Source: Gilliamella sp. wkB171
GTDB taxonomy: Bacteria; Pseudomonadota; Gammaproteobacteria; Enterobacterales; Orbaceae
Direction of reading: 5' to 3'
Length of the DNA stretch: 64,000 nucleotides
NCBI RefSeq assembly: GCF_001693755.1
Contig: NZ_LYST01000034.1
Coordinates: 1 to 64,000, forward strand
Under the pieces are notes generated by a model. That model saw only the letters and a list, made by a program, of their open reading frames with translations, made no database searches and was not told where the DNA came from. Below, piece after piece: positions 30,841 to 40,548 of the stretch. Made by a program: the position numbers and the translations under genes. How positions within the stretch are numbered: the stretch's first letter is position 1; every line of letters begins with the position of its first letter.

Positions 30841-30965
30841 TACAGAAAGTCGGTGTTTACTCTCTAATTGACTTAAACCCGATGCCCGATGCCCGATGCC
30901 CGATGCCCGATGCCCGATGCCCGATGCCCGATGCCCGATGCCCGATTAAGACCACATTTTAACAT
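30841..30965 (-). other. Out-of-frame N-terminal leader of paralogue B, spanning the repeat
   Basis: ATG at 30963-30965 (AAGGAT upstream) reads MLKCGLN into the array, then GTT TAA at 30873-30878, a dead end. The gene frame instead enters as GLSQLESKHRLSVLALLQNI. Of the three frames leaving the array, only that one continues into the gene; the other two stop within 25 bases. Confidence 0.6.
30878..30946. repeat. Heptanucleotide tandem repeat, 9 full units plus a 6-base partial
   Basis: CCCGATG repeated exactly from 30878 to 30940, then CCCGAT to 30946. It has the same unit as at 28764-28846 but two fewer copies. Confidence 0.97.
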
Positions 30966-31022
30966 ATTTTTACTAATCCTTGTAGTGATTTACTTAATTT
31001 TTTCATAAAATTCAATTAGATA
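30947..31022 (-). repeat. Leader duplicate B, with conserved short upstream frame
   Basis: Copy of 28847-28922. Short frame MKKLSKSLQGLVKIC at 30959-31006 on the minus strand, stop overlapping the ATG of the repeat-containing leader. Confidence 0.7.
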
Positions 31023-31875
31023 AACATTAAAACCATTTCAACAAGCCAGTATAAAAGCTTGTAAAAGTTTTCGTCATAGTAAATAAGTTCGAAAATTTTG
31101 TAATGATAATTTTGGTAAAGTTATGTAAAAACTAATTTATTCAATAAGATAGACAATTGGCAATATGATCATGAATAACATTTTTTAATGTTCATTTAGT
31201 TTGCATTGATCAAAAAAACGTATAGTCGATTATTCAGCTGTTAACAGGTTTATACGACTTTTAAGCACAAAATTTTTAGTAACAATAATCATTGTAATCA
31301 AGTAAATAGCGTTGTATTTAACAATGAAAAATCAACAAGTTAAACAAGACAATAGTTCAACTTTAAAAGTTTTGGCAAAAAAGAAAAACGATTTTGTTGT
31401 TGATAAGTCAGATTAATTATTAGTTTATAATCATAAAGTCGATTACTGGGCTAATTTAGACACGTCATCACCTCAAAGTGTAATTAAGCGAGCAATATAG
31501 TTTAATTCTTTCACAGCAAAATAGGTTATGATCCACTATACATTTAGTAAATTAAATGCCGATCAATAGCAAGTTTGATAAAAGAGAATATAAAATATTT
31601 TGTTTCCTATAAAATGGATCCCCATGTTTTTTGGTAACTATAGTTTGTAGGTGATTAATTTAAAATAAACATACACAGTTATCATTCAAAGACCTTGTCA
31701 GCATTTATCATAATTAAGCTAAATGATAAAACATTAAACGTTTGCCTTTTTCAAAAGGAAAATCCTATCGAAAATATTCATGCATAAAAGATCAAGTGTG
31801 AATAATTATCGTTGCTGGATTTATTAATCACTATCAGCGATAATTTCAGGTAACTATACTAATTTTGATGTGATT
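31023..31875. other. Intergenic region between the lectin-like island and recC
   Basis: About 850 AT-rich bases. It holds short frames only, such as a 30-codon one at 31324-31416 with no ribosome site. The left part should carry the paralogue B promoter (leftward), the right part that of recC. No RNA gene recognised. Confidence 0.45.
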
Positions 31876-34800
31876 ATGTTTACCATTTACCATTCAAATC
31901 AAGTCGATTTACTCAAGTCTTTGGTAAGTCAATTAATGCGACAACAACCATTAAATGATCTATTTATGCCAGACATGGTTATTGTGCAAAGCCAAGGAAT
32001 GGCACAGTGGTTACAAATTGAGCTTGCTAATGAATTGGGCATTATAGCCAATGTTGAATTTCCTTTTCCTACTCAATTTATTTGGCAACTTTATCAAACG
32101 CTATTACCTAATGCTCCCATTGAAAATACGTTTAATCCGGAATCTATGGCTTGGCGCTTATATTATTTATTGCCTAAAATTATCGATGAGCCTGAGTTTA
32201 TTACCCTTAAACATTATTTAAGTATTGATAAGCAAGATAGAAAGTTATATCAACTTGCAACTCGTATTGCTCGTTTGTTCGACCAATATTTAGTTTATCG
32301 TCCTGATTGGCTAGCACAATGGGAAGCCAATAAAACAGTTCAAGAATTAAACTTACATGCCGATGAAGTTTGGCAAGCAAAACTCTGGCGTAAATTAATA
32401 TCAATTAGTCAACCTTACCATCGCGCTAATATCTATCAACAAATGTTGGAGATTCTAGCAGATCCTCATTTCGATCCAGCACAGCTGACGCCATTACCCA
32501 AACGAATTTTTATTTTTGGTATAACTTCACTTCCACCAATTTATTTATCACTACTTTCAGCATTAGGACAACATATTGATGTCCATTTAATGTTTAATAA
32601 CCCGTGTAAATGGTATTGGGGAGATATCGTTGAGAAGCAATTATCACAAACACATAATGACCCAACCCAAATACCCAATGCTCTATTAACCTCGTGGGGA
32701 AAATTAGGTCGAGATAATCTATTTTTATTGCAAGAGTGTATGAATAAGCAAGATATTGATGTGTTTGTCGATCAACAACGTGATTGTTTATTACACTCTA
32801 TTCAACAAGATATTTTGGATCTTTATCCCCAAGTGGCAACTCAACAATATATACAAACTCAAGACCGCTCTATCTCTTTCCATGCTTGTCATAGTGAACA
32901 ACGCGAAGTTGAAGTGTTATATGACTATCTTTTGTCAATTTTTGATGCCGATCCATCACTTGAGTTACGAGATTGCATTGTAATGGTATCGGATATTGAT
33001 AAATATGTTCCTTATATTCGTTCAGTTTTTGGTAATGCTTATGGGCAACGCTATCTACCTTTTACAATTTCAGATCAAAAAGCTCGCAATATTGATCCAA
33101 TAGTACAAGGTTTCTTTGCGATATTAAATTTTCCACAAAGCCGGTTTACTGCTGAAGAATTGTTTAACTTACTTGAAATACCTGCTATTTCCAAAAAGTT
33201 TTCAATTAATGAATCACAATTATCACTATTACGAATTTGGATTGTTGAGTCAGGCATTCGCTTTGGACTTGAACATAGCCATAGTTGGCTATTTGGGCTT
33301 GAACGATTGCTACTGGGTTATACCATGGCAAGTGAACAAGGTGGTTGGCAACAAATTTTACCTTATGATGGTGCAACGGGTTTAGATGCTGAATTAATTG
33401 GTCAATTAGCTGAATTTATTGGTGTAGTCAGTAAATGGTTGGTGTTATTAAATGAAGATAAACCTTTGGCAGAATGGCAAAGCTGCTGCCTTGAAATTAT
33501 CAATGACTTTTTTTTCAAGGATACTCAAAACGAATCAATATTATTGATGATTGAACAAGAGTGGCAAAAACTGATAGACAGTGGATTAACAGCCAATTTT
33601 TCTGACAAAATTTCAATTACAATTTTACATGATGCAATGCAGGCACGTTTAGAACAAAACCATTTAGCCCATCGCTTTTTAATTGGTAAAATTAACTTTT
33701 GTACTATGATGCCGATGCGTTCAATTCCATTTAAAGTGGTATGTTTACTCGGTATGAATGATGGTGATTATCCTAGGACTTCATTACCACTAGATTTTGA
33801 TTTAATTGCTGAGCACCCAAGGCGAGGTGATCGAAGTCGTCGTAATGATGATCGTTATCTTTTTTTAGAAGCAATATTATCGGCTGAAAATCAATTATAT
33901 ATCAGCTATATAGGTCGTGATATGAAAGATGATAGTGAGCGCTATCCATCTGTTTTAGTTGATGAACTTTGCGATTATATAGCACAATACTATTGTGAAG
34001 AAGGTGATAAAAAAACAGAAAATACACAACATTTTCCTGATTTTTTATGTACCCATCATACCCGTACCCCTTTTAATCCACAAAACTTTTTACAAGAACC
34101 AAGAAGTTATGCCGATGAATGGTTACCTGCCGCATTACAGCAAGGTAAAACTGTACCTTTTATCAGCCAAATTGCCACTATCACAGTAGATAGTATCAAT
34201 GTTGATGAACTAAAAAGGTTTTATCAGCATTCAATAAGGTTTTTTTTACAAAAACGCTTCAATTTTTATATTAATTATTTAGATGATAACTTACCGGATG
34301 CAGAAAATTTTAATTTAGATAACTTAGAGCGTTATCAATTAAATATAGCAATACTTGAACAACTAATTACAAAAGATGGCAATAATTCACAAGACGATCT
34401 TTATCAACGTTTAGCATTAAGTGGTGATTTACCCGATGGCGCTTTTGGACAGATCATCTATGATGAGCAAAATCAAGCTATGCACACTTTAGCTGATAAA
34501 ATTAATCAAGAACGCCTAAACTTTACTACTCAAGAAGTCAATTTAACTATTTCTACAAGTCAATACGATTGTCAATTGCAAGGATGGTTAACCCATATTC
34601 AACAAGATGGTATTTTAACTTGGCGCCCATCTAAATTATCAATTCGTAATGGGATTTCGTTATGGATTGATCACTTACTCTATTGTATTTTAAATCCCGA
34701 TAAACTTGAAACTCAAAGCCGTATGTATGGTCGAGAAGAGACCCAATGGCGTTTTTCATATTTAAACGCTAATCAAGCCTTAGGTTTTCTGACTGATTTA

Positions 34801-35091
34801 GTCGAAGGGTATTTACAGGGGATAAATGAACCCTTATTTATGCCAATCGAAAGTGCGTGGAGTTGGTTAATGACAGCCTACAACCCGAAAACCGGTGAAA
34901 TTGTACCAAGTGAAAAAGCCAATAATAAATTGTTAAGTACTTGGCAAGGTGGTTTGTTTCATCCAGCTGAATGTGATAGTTACTATCAAAGGCTTTATCC
35001 TGAACTAACCCAAAATTTGATAGAACAAATTAATGTTTTAGCTAAGCGATTTTTATTGCCGATCTTATTACATCAAACAACAGTTGAATAG
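31876..35091 (+). CDS. recC: Exodeoxyribonuclease V subunit RecC
   Basis: 1071 residues from ATG 31876 (MFTIYHSNQVDLLKSLV), about 50 shorter than E. coli RecC; the in-frame GTG at 31870 adds nothing conserved. It has VQSQGMAQWLQIELANELGI, LFDQYLVYRPDWLAQWE, CHSEQREVEVLYDYLL and MMPMRSIPFKVVCLLGMNDG in the right order, the inactivated helicase/nuclease-like architecture of RecC. In RecBCD it recognises Chi and guides the unwound strand. Its usual neighbours ptrA, recB and recD are absent; yjjV follows by 8 bases. Confidence 0.93.
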   Translation: MFTIYHSNQVDLLKSLVSQLMRQQPLNDLFMPDMVIVQSQGMAQWLQIELANELGIIANVEFPFPTQFIWQLYQTLLPNAPIENTFNPESMAWRLYYLLPKIIDEPEFITLKHYLSIDKQDRKLYQLATRIARLFDQYLVYRPDWLAQWEANKTVQELNLHADEVWQAKLWRKLISISQPYHRANIYQQMLEILADPHFDPAQLTPLPKRIFIFGITSLPPIYLSLLSALGQHIDVHLMFNNPCKWYWGDIVEKQLSQTHNDPTQIPNALLTSWGKLGRDNLFLLQECMNKQDIDVFVDQQRDCLLHSIQQDILDLYPQVATQQYIQTQDRSISFHACHSEQREVEVLYDYLLSIFDADPSLELRDCIVMVSDIDKYVPYIRSVFGNAYGQRYLPFTISDQKARNIDPIVQGFFAILNFPQSRFTAEELFNLLEIPAISKKFSINESQLSLLRIWIVESGIRFGLEHSHSWLFGLERLLLGYTMASEQGGWQQILPYDGATGLDAELIGQLAEFIGVVSKWLVLLNEDKPLAEWQSCCLEIINDFFFKDTQNESILLMIEQEWQKLIDSGLTANFSDKISITILHDAMQARLEQNHLAHRFLIGKINFCTMMPMRSIPFKVVCLLGMNDGDYPRTSLPLDFDLIAEHPRRGDRSRRNDDRYLFLEAILSAENQLYISYIGRDMKDDSERYPSVLVDELCDYIAQYYCEEGDKKTENTQHFPDFLCTHHTRTPFNPQNFLQEPRSYADEWLPAALQQGKTVPFISQIATITVDSINVDELKRFYQHSIRFFLQKRFNFYINYLDDNLPDAENFNLDNLERYQLNIAILEQLITKDGNNSQDDLYQRLALSGDLPDGAFGQIIYDEQNQAMHTLADKINQERLNFTTQEVNLTISTSQYDCQLQGWLTHIQQDGILTWRPSKLSIRNGISLWIDHLLYCILNPDKLETQSRMYGREETQWRFSYLNANQALGFLTDLVEGYLQGINEPLFMPIESAWSWLMTAYNPKTGEIVPSEKANNKLLSTWQGGLFHPAECDSYYQRLYPELTQNLIEQINVLAKRFLLPILLHQTTVE

Positions 35092-35099
35092 GAGGCATT

Positions 35100-35891
35100 A
35101 TGTTTATTGATACACATTGTCATTTTGATTTTCCACTGTTTACCAATCATTTAGACGAATCAATAAATTATATTCGACAAGCAAATATTAGGGGATTGAT
35201 TATCCCAGCAGTCGCCGCTCATCATTTTGATACAGTGCTACAATTAGCCAATCATTATAATGAAATTTATGCTGCATTAGGATTACACCCAATATTTAGC
35301 CATACTGAAGCTGATTTAGACCAATTACGTAATCGACTCAGCCATCTTCCCCAAAAAGTCGTTGCAATTGGTGAAATAGGTTTAGATAAATATAATCTGA
35401 CGATCGATTGGCAACAGCAGTTATTCTTTTTTAGATCACAATTAATGTTGGCTAAACAATTCGATTTACCGGTTCTTATTCATTCGCGTAAAACTCATGA
35501 TATTATGTATCACGAGTTACGCCAAGCCGATCTACCTTGTCGTGGCGTGATACATGGTTTTTCAGGTAGCTATCAACAAGCGATGCAATTTATTAAGCTT
35601 GGTTATTCTATTGGTGTTGGAGGAGTAATTAGTTATGATCGCGCAAACAAAACACGCAACACAATTGCTAACTTGCCGCTTGCAAGCCTTGTGCTCGAAA
35701 CTGATGCGCCCGATATGCCATTAAGTGGCAAGCAAGGTCAAGCAAATCGACCTGAAAATATCGTCGAGATATTTAAAATTTTAACCGAATTACGCAGTGA
35801 ATCGCCCGAGCAAATACTTAACACTATCTTAACAAATACCTTGACGCTATTTAGTAGAATTAATAGAATGACCACACTGTGCAAAAAATAA
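35100..35891 (+). CDS. yjjV: TatD-family metal-dependent hydrolase YjjV
   Basis: 263 residues. Metal-binding FIDTHCHFDF at the start, GEIGLDKYN, VLIHSRKTHD, GVIHGFSGSYQQA and LLETDAPDMPL-like (VLETDAPDMPLSGKQGQANR) motifs are all present. The PLSG.QGQ.NRPE form is that of YjjV rather than TatD or YcfH. Probable deoxyribonuclease or other phosphoester hydrolase; physiological substrate unknown. It is 8 bases downstream of recC with GGAGG before the ATG, so likely co-transcribed. Confidence 0.9.
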   Translation: MFIDTHCHFDFPLFTNHLDESINYIRQANIRGLIIPAVAAHHFDTVLQLANHYNEIYAALGLHPIFSHTEADLDQLRNRLSHLPQKVVAIGEIGLDKYNLTIDWQQQLFFFRSQLMLAKQFDLPVLIHSRKTHDIMYHELRQADLPCRGVIHGFSGSYQQAMQFIKLGYSIGVGGVISYDRANKTRNTIANLPLASLVLETDAPDMPLSGKQGQANRPENIVEIFKILTELRSESPEQILNTILTNTLTLFSRINRMTTLCKK

Positions 35892-35948
35892 ATAACTAAT
35901 TAATTATTATAAAGATATTTTATTTAACTAACCAGATGGTGTTTTTTT

Positions 35949-36914
35949 ATGGCGAAACGTTATAACCAATTTTTTATTCAATCACTCATATCCCTTACAC
36001 GCTTATTCCCGCTGTGGGCAATACTTTGTGCCGTAGCAGCCTATTTTTTTCCAAGTACATTTTTACCTGTGCGCCCTCATACATCACAGTTATTAATGTT
36101 TGTAATGTTTACTATGGGCGTAACGTTAAGTATTGATGATTTTAAACGCGTCGTTACCAAACCTAAAGCGGTAATAATTTGTACCCTACTGCATTATATC
36201 GTCATGCCACTGACCGCTTTAATCTTATCTAAATTGTTTACCATGCGACCTGAGTTATTAGTTGGCATGGTTTTAGTCGGTAGTGTTGCGAGTGGTACCG
36301 CATCAAATGTTATGATCTATTTAGCAAAAGGCGATGTCGCGTTATCTGTCACAATTTCGTCAGTATCTACCCTAGTTGGCGTAGTTGTTACCCCGCTACT
36401 CACGTTATTATTAGTTGGTACCACTGTTGAAGTTCCGGTTCTGGATATGCTTGTTCATATTGTGCAAATTGTGTTAATTCCCATTATATTAGGTTTATTG
36501 GTGCACCATTTACTCAACCCATTAGTAAAAAAATGTGAACGTTTTTTACCACTTTTATCAATGATCTGTATTTTATTAATTCTTTGTGTTGTAGTTGCAG
36601 GTAGCCATGCACAAATAGGACAAGTTGGTTTTACAGTTATTTTTGCAGTTATTATTCATAATGGCTTAGGATTACTGGGTGGCTATTGGGGCGGACGTTT
36701 ATTTGGATTTGATGAATCAACCTGTCGAACTATGTCACTGGAAGTAGGTATGCAAAACTCAGCATTAGCAGCAACCCTTGGTACAACTTATTTTTCAGCA
36801 TTATCCGCTTTACCAGCAGCAGTATTCTCAGTTTGGCACAATATTTCAGGTTCATTACTTGCAGGATATTGGCAAGGCAAAGCCGTTAAAAATAAGAAAA
36901 AAGCCAACAATTAA
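35949..36914 (+). CDS. Bile acid:sodium symporter family transporter, PanS-like
   Basis: 321 residues with about ten membrane helices in the bile acid:Na+ symporter fold. Motifs include [36 protein letters not shown] and [18 protein letters not shown]. The closest characterised relative I recall is PanS of Salmonella, which takes up pantoate/ketopantoate, but paralogues carry other organic acids, so the substrate is not settled. Monocistronic between yjjV and mdtD. Confidence 0.82.
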   Translation: MAKRYNQFFIQSLISLTRLFPLWAILCAVAAYFFPSTFLPVRPHTSQLLMFVMFTMGVTLSIDDFKRVVTKPKAVIICTLLHYIVMPLTALILSKLFTMRPELLVGMVLVGSVASGTASNVMIYLAKGDVALSVTISSVSTLVGVVVTPLLTLLLVGTTVEVPVLDMLVHIVQIVLIPIILGLLVHHLLNPLVKKCERFLPLLSMICILLILCVVVAGSHAQIGQVGFTVIFAVIIHNGLGLLGGYWGGRLFGFDESTCRTMSLEVGMQNSALAATLGTTYFSALSALPAAVFSVWHNISGSLLAGYWQGKAVKNKKKANN

Positions 36915-37051
36915 TAAATAATATTGTAGAATAACCTTCAGTACTTTGTCGGGCTTAATAATCGATTAAACCCGGCAAAACAATATAAATTCAGGGCTGA
37001 TATTTTTCCCCTGTTAAGCCCAGTATTCCGATGAATTTTAGGTTAATTAAA

Positions 37052-38455
37052 ATGAATAGCGAATTACAATTATCCCCTTTTGTGTATCGCATATTACCGT
37101 GGATCGCGGCATTTGCTTTTTTTATGCAATCGCTCGATACCTCGATATTAAACACTGCACTGCCAACCATGGCTAAAGACCTTAATCAATCACCGTTAAA
37201 TATGCAATCAGCTGTCATTAGTTATGCTTTAACACTTGCATTATTTATTCCGGTTAGTGGTTTTTTATCTGATAAATTTGGTACCAGAAATATTTTTGTT
37301 ATGGCGGTGGGGTTATTTACCTTAGGGTCATTACTTTGTGCTTCATCCAATTCATTAATTTTCTTAGATATCTCACGCGTCATTCAAGGTATTGGTGGCT
37401 CCATGATGGTTCCAGTATCACGTTTGGTGCTCATCAAGTCATTTAAACGAAGCGACTTTTTAGTCGCTTTAAACACCGCCACTATTCCCGGTTTAATTGG
37501 ACCGGTATTAGGGCCAGTACTCGGCGGTTATTTAGTTGATATGGTAAGTTGGCATTGGGTATTTTTGATCAACCTTCCTATTGGTCTACTAGGGATGATA
37601 ATTAGTTTCCGATATATGCCCAACATAAAAGGTGTACGAATGCCTTTTGATTTATTTGGTTTTATATTCATTGTCATTACTTTTATTAGTGCAACGTTAA
37701 GTGTTGAACTTTTAAATCAAAATCAACAATATCAGCTACCCTTGTTACTTGTAATAATTAGTATTGTGTTTTTATTTATTTATCGTGGATATGCAAATAA
37801 AAAACCCGCGCCGTTATTTCCTTTATCACTATTTAAGATTCGTACATTCAAAATAGGAATTATTGGCAATCTAATTTGTCGTTTAGGCATATCGGGCGTG
37901 CCTTTTTTAATTCCTCTATTATTACAAGTAGGATTTGGTTATTCAGCCATTTTTGCAGGTGTGATGTTAGTACCAATGGCGCTAGCTTCAATCTGTACCA
38001 GAATATTCATTCCTCGAATTTTAGGGCGTTTAGGTTACCGTTTTGTGTTAGTTGCCAACACCATTTTTGCAGGCATTATGATTGCTTTAATGTCACTTTT
38101 GAATTCATCATCCCCGCTTATCTTTATGTGTTTATTGCTATTTTGTATTGGTGGCATTAACTCTATTCAGTATACAGCGATGAATAGCATCACATTAGCA
38201 AATTTAGAAGGCGAAAATACTAGCAGTGGTAATAGTTTAATGGCAGTAAACCAACAATTAGCGATTAGTTTTGGTACAGGATTTGGCGCAGTATTGGTAC
38301 GATTGATTAGTAACTCAACCAGTACTATTCATGCATTTCAGTATACCTTTATTATACTTGGCGTTGTTACCATATTATCAAGCATGATCTTTGCCCAGTT
38401 AAAAAAAGAGGATGGACAAAATCTAACCTCTCATCATCAAGAAACAAGGAGATAA
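37052..38455 (+). CDS. mdtD: DHA2-family MFS transporter, MdtD-like
   Basis: 467 residues from ATG 37052; an in-frame ATG at 37031 adds seven residues. About 14 membrane helices. FFMQSLDTSILNTALPTMAK, GFLSDKFGTRNIF, VIQGIGGSMMVPVSRLVLIK and GPVLGPVLGGYLVDMVSWHW closely follow E. coli MdtD (YegB), a putative drug or citrate-iron exporter linked there to mdtABC. The mdtABC genes are not present here; gloC follows by 4 bases, probably co-transcribed. Confidence 0.85.
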   Translation: MNSELQLSPFVYRILPWIAAFAFFMQSLDTSILNTALPTMAKDLNQSPLNMQSAVISYALTLALFIPVSGFLSDKFGTRNIFVMAVGLFTLGSLLCASSNSLIFLDISRVIQGIGGSMMVPVSRLVLIKSFKRSDFLVALNTATIPGLIGPVLGPVLGGYLVDMVSWHWVFLINLPIGLLGMIISFRYMPNIKGVRMPFDLFGFIFIVITFISATLSVELLNQNQQYQLPLLLVIISIVFLFIYRGYANKKPAPLFPLSLFKIRTFKIGIIGNLICRLGISGVPFLIPLLLQVGFGYSAIFAGVMLVPMALASICTRIFIPRILGRLGYRFVLVANTIFAGIMIALMSLLNSSSPLIFMCLLLFCIGGINSIQYTAMNSITLANLEGENTSSGNSLMAVNQQLAISFGTGFGAVLVRLISNSTSTIHAFQYTFIILGVVTILSSMIFAQLKKEDGQNLTSHHQETRR

Positions 38456-38459
38456 CAAT

Positions 38460-39092
38460 ATGTTCCAGTATCAAATCATTCCAGTTACAGCTTTCCAAGA
38501 AAATTGTAGCATCATTTGGTGTGATAAAACCATGGAAGGCGCAATTATCGATCCTGGTGGTGAACCTGAATTATTAGAAAAAGCAGTAGAAAAGTTAGGC
38601 GTTAAAATAAAACAAATTTTGCTAACACATGGGCATTTAGATCATGTAGGTGCAGCGGTTACATTAGCAACTAATTTTGGTGTGAAGGTTATCGGACCCA
38701 GTCAAGAAGATGAGTTTTTATTTAATGCTTTACCACAACAATCAATGCAATTTGGTTTTCCCTATACCGAAAGTTTTTTACCCGATCGCTGGCTGAAAGA
38801 AGGCGATAAAATCCAAGTAGGCAATATTACACTTGATGTACTTTTTTGCCCCGGCCATACTCCAGGACATATCGTATTTATTAATGCAAAAGATAAAATT
38901 GCATTTGTTGGTGATGTACTATTTAAAAGTAGCATTGGACGAACCGATTTTCCTCGTGGAAATCATGCTGATTTAATCTCATCAATAACCCATAAACTTT
39001 TCCCACTGGGTGATGATTTTATCTTTGTTCCTGGCCATGGACCTATGTCGAGCTTTGGCAATGAACGAATGACTAACCCTTTTTTAGTCTAA
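38460..39092 (+). CDS. gloC: Metallo-beta-lactamase-fold hydroxyacylglutathione hydrolase GloC (YcbL)
   Basis: 210 residues. Metal motif THGHLDHVG, then FCPGHTPGHIVFIN, FVGDVLFKSSIGRTDFPRGN and FVPGHGPMSSFG. These match E. coli YcbL/GloC, a type II glyoxalase that hydrolyses S-lactoylglutathione. It starts 4 bases after mdtD with AAGGAG upstream. Both the length and the GRTDFPRG segment favour GloC over GloB. Confidence 0.9.
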   Translation: MFQYQIIPVTAFQENCSIIWCDKTMEGAIIDPGGEPELLEKAVEKLGVKIKQILLTHGHLDHVGAAVTLATNFGVKVIGPSQEDEFLFNALPQQSMQFGFPYTESFLPDRWLKEGDKIQVGNITLDVLFCPGHTPGHIVFINAKDKIAFVGDVLFKSSIGRTDFPRGNHADLISSITHKLFPLGDDFIFVPGHGPMSSFGNERMTNPFLV

Positions 39093-39126
39093 GACAACTA
39101 TTGGTTTAAATAAAAAGCAACATTAA

Positions 39127-39163
39127 TAATGTAAACTTTTTAATGTTAAAAAAGTTTACATTA
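39127..39163 (+). promoter_or_regulatory. BirA-type biotin operator upstream of bioY
   Basis: Perfect 10-bp inverted repeat TAATGTAAAC (39127-39136) / GTTTACATTA (39154-39163). The TGTAAAC...GTTTACA halves and their spacing fit the BirA operator. TTTACA within the right arm (39155-39160), with TATTAT 16 bases downstream, makes a plausible -35/-10 that bound BirA would block. Confidence 0.75.
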
Positions 39164-39216
39164 TAAATTTTTGTATTATTATTGCACTACTGTTTATCTT
39201 TTAATGGTAGAAAATA

Positions 39217-39798
39217 ATGAAACTCACAACATATTATCCAACTTATATCAATACACTATTTAACTTATCATCTTGGCAACGCAAACTGTGTGCAACTACA
39301 GGGGCGGCCCTACTGCTAGGGTTAGCAGCTAATATCAGTATTCCCACATACCCAGTACCATTCACACTTCAATCGTTAGCCGTATTGTTAATTGGCGCTT
39401 TTTTAGGTCGTAAACTAGGTGCATTAACCATACTTCAATATCTTTTTTTAGGTGCGATAGGTCTACCATTATTCGCCAAGGGTAGTGGTGGAATTATGGC
39501 ACTGGCTTCACCATCAGCAGGTTATTTATATGGCTATGTATTTAGTGCTTATGTAGCTGGTTTTGCTGCCGAAAAAGGTTACGATCGTCGCTTCATTCTA
39601 GGCTTAATCGCTTTCGCTTGCGCACACCAACTATTGTTTGTATTTGGTGTCGTTTATCTAATGGGATATATGCATATTTCACTTATCGAAGCACTAAAAG
39701 TCGGCTACTTACCTTTTGTTGGTGTTGATGCAGCTAAATTTATTATTGCAACTTGCGTGATGTTCTCATTGTGGCATCATCACGCAAAAAAACATTAA
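39217..39798 (+). CDS. bioY: Biotin transporter BioY (ECF S component)
   Basis: 193 residues with about six membrane helices. Signature TYPVPFTLQSLAVLLIGAFL and LGRKLGALTILQYLFLGAIG are typical, followed by GSGGIMALASPSAGYLYGYV. It captures biotin, working alone or with an ECF energising module (bioMN not in the window). A BirA-type operator lies upstream, so expression is expected to fall when biotin is plentiful. Confidence 0.93.
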   Translation: MKLTTYYPTYINTLFNLSSWQRKLCATTGAALLLGLAANISIPTYPVPFTLQSLAVLLIGAFLGRKLGALTILQYLFLGAIGLPLFAKGSGGIMALASPSAGYLYGYVFSAYVAGFAAEKGYDRRFILGLIAFACAHQLLFVFGVVYLMGYMHISLIEALKVGYLPFVGVDAAKFIIATCVMFSLWHHHAKKH

Positions 39799-39803
39799 TA
39801 ACC

Positions 39804-40358
39804 ATGCAAATTGGCGATATTATATTTCAATCCCAGAATGAAGAAAGCAAATTCAATACAGCGATTACTCATTCTGGTGCCCAAATCAGCGATGATGACA
39901 TAATCAATCAAATAAGCCATGTTGGGTTATATATTGGCGATAATATCGTTATTGAAGCCACCCAAAAACATGGGGTAATCTATACCCCCCTTAATGACTT
40001 TTTAGCCGTTGCAAAATATAATCTTGTCGCAACCATTTATGATGAGTCAGTCATCAAAAATGCATTAACACGAGTTCAAACCTGCCTTGGGTTGCCCTAT
40101 AACCATAGTTTTCGAGCAGATGATAAGGGCTTTTACTGTAGTGAACTGATTACTTTTGCCTTTAAATACCCGTCAGGTAAAGATTATTTTCAATTATATC
40201 CAATGAATTTTAAAGATTCTGTTACTAACCAAATTATCCCCTATTGGATCGATTATTATCGAGCACTTAACCAAACTATTCCACAAGGTGCATTAGGTTC
40301 ACATCCACAACAGTTAATGCGGCAAACACATTTATTTAAAACTATCCGAACATATTAA
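39804..40358 (+). CDS. YiiX/YebB-like NlpC/P60-family cysteine hydrolase
   Basis: 184 residues from ATG 39804, 5 bases after the bioY stop; an in-frame upstream start inside bioY is unlikely. MQIGDIIFQSQ at the N-terminus, catalytic His in ISHVGLYIGDN and catalytic Cys in GFYCSELITFAFKY give the permuted papain-like (DUF830) order His then Cys. No signal peptide is evident, unlike classical cell-wall NlpC/P60 enzymes. Substrate unknown; amidase or lipid acyl-hydrolase activity is possible for the fold. Probably co-transcribed with bioY. Confidence 0.8.
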   Translation: MQIGDIIFQSQNEESKFNTAITHSGAQISDDDIINQISHVGLYIGDNIVIEATQKHGVIYTPLNDFLAVAKYNLVATIYDESVIKNALTRVQTCLGLPYNHSFRADDKGFYCSELITFAFKYPSGKDYFQLYPMNFKDSVTNQIIPYWIDYYRALNQTIPQGALGSHPQQLMRQTHLFKTIRTY

Positions 40359-40426
40359 GCTTAGCAAATAAAGTCAATAAAATAGGTCAATTGAACATAA
40401 AAAAGCGATTTGAAATAATTTAATTG

Positions 40427-40455
40427 TTGACATAACGGCATTAAATCTATAATAT
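40427..40455 (+). promoter_or_regulatory. Promoter of tRNA-Asn
   Basis: Consensus TTGACA (40427-40432) and TATAAT (40448-40453, 15-base spacer) or TAATAT (40450-40455, 17-base spacer), then a GCGCGC discriminator typical of stable RNA promoters. Confidence 0.75.
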
Positions 40456-40472
40456 GCGCGCTACATTTCGGT

Positions 40473-40548
40473 TCCTCCATAGTTCAGTCGGTAGAACGGC
40501 GGACTGTTAATCCGTATGTCACAGGTTCAAGTCCTGTTGGAGGAGCCA
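40473..40548 (+). tRNA. tRNA-Asn (anticodon GTT)
   Basis: 76 bases: acceptor TCCTCCA pairs with TGGAGGA, D arm AGTTCAGTCGGTAGAAC, anticodon loop CTGTTAA with GTT at 40506-40508, T arm ACAGGTTCAAGTCCTGT, encoded CCA at the end. It closely resembles the E. coli tRNA-Asn. Confidence 0.97.

Noticed and set aside
31324..31416. 30-codon frame MKNQQVKQDN... between the island and recC
   Set aside because: No ribosome site, no similarity recognised, low complexity; not called as a gene.
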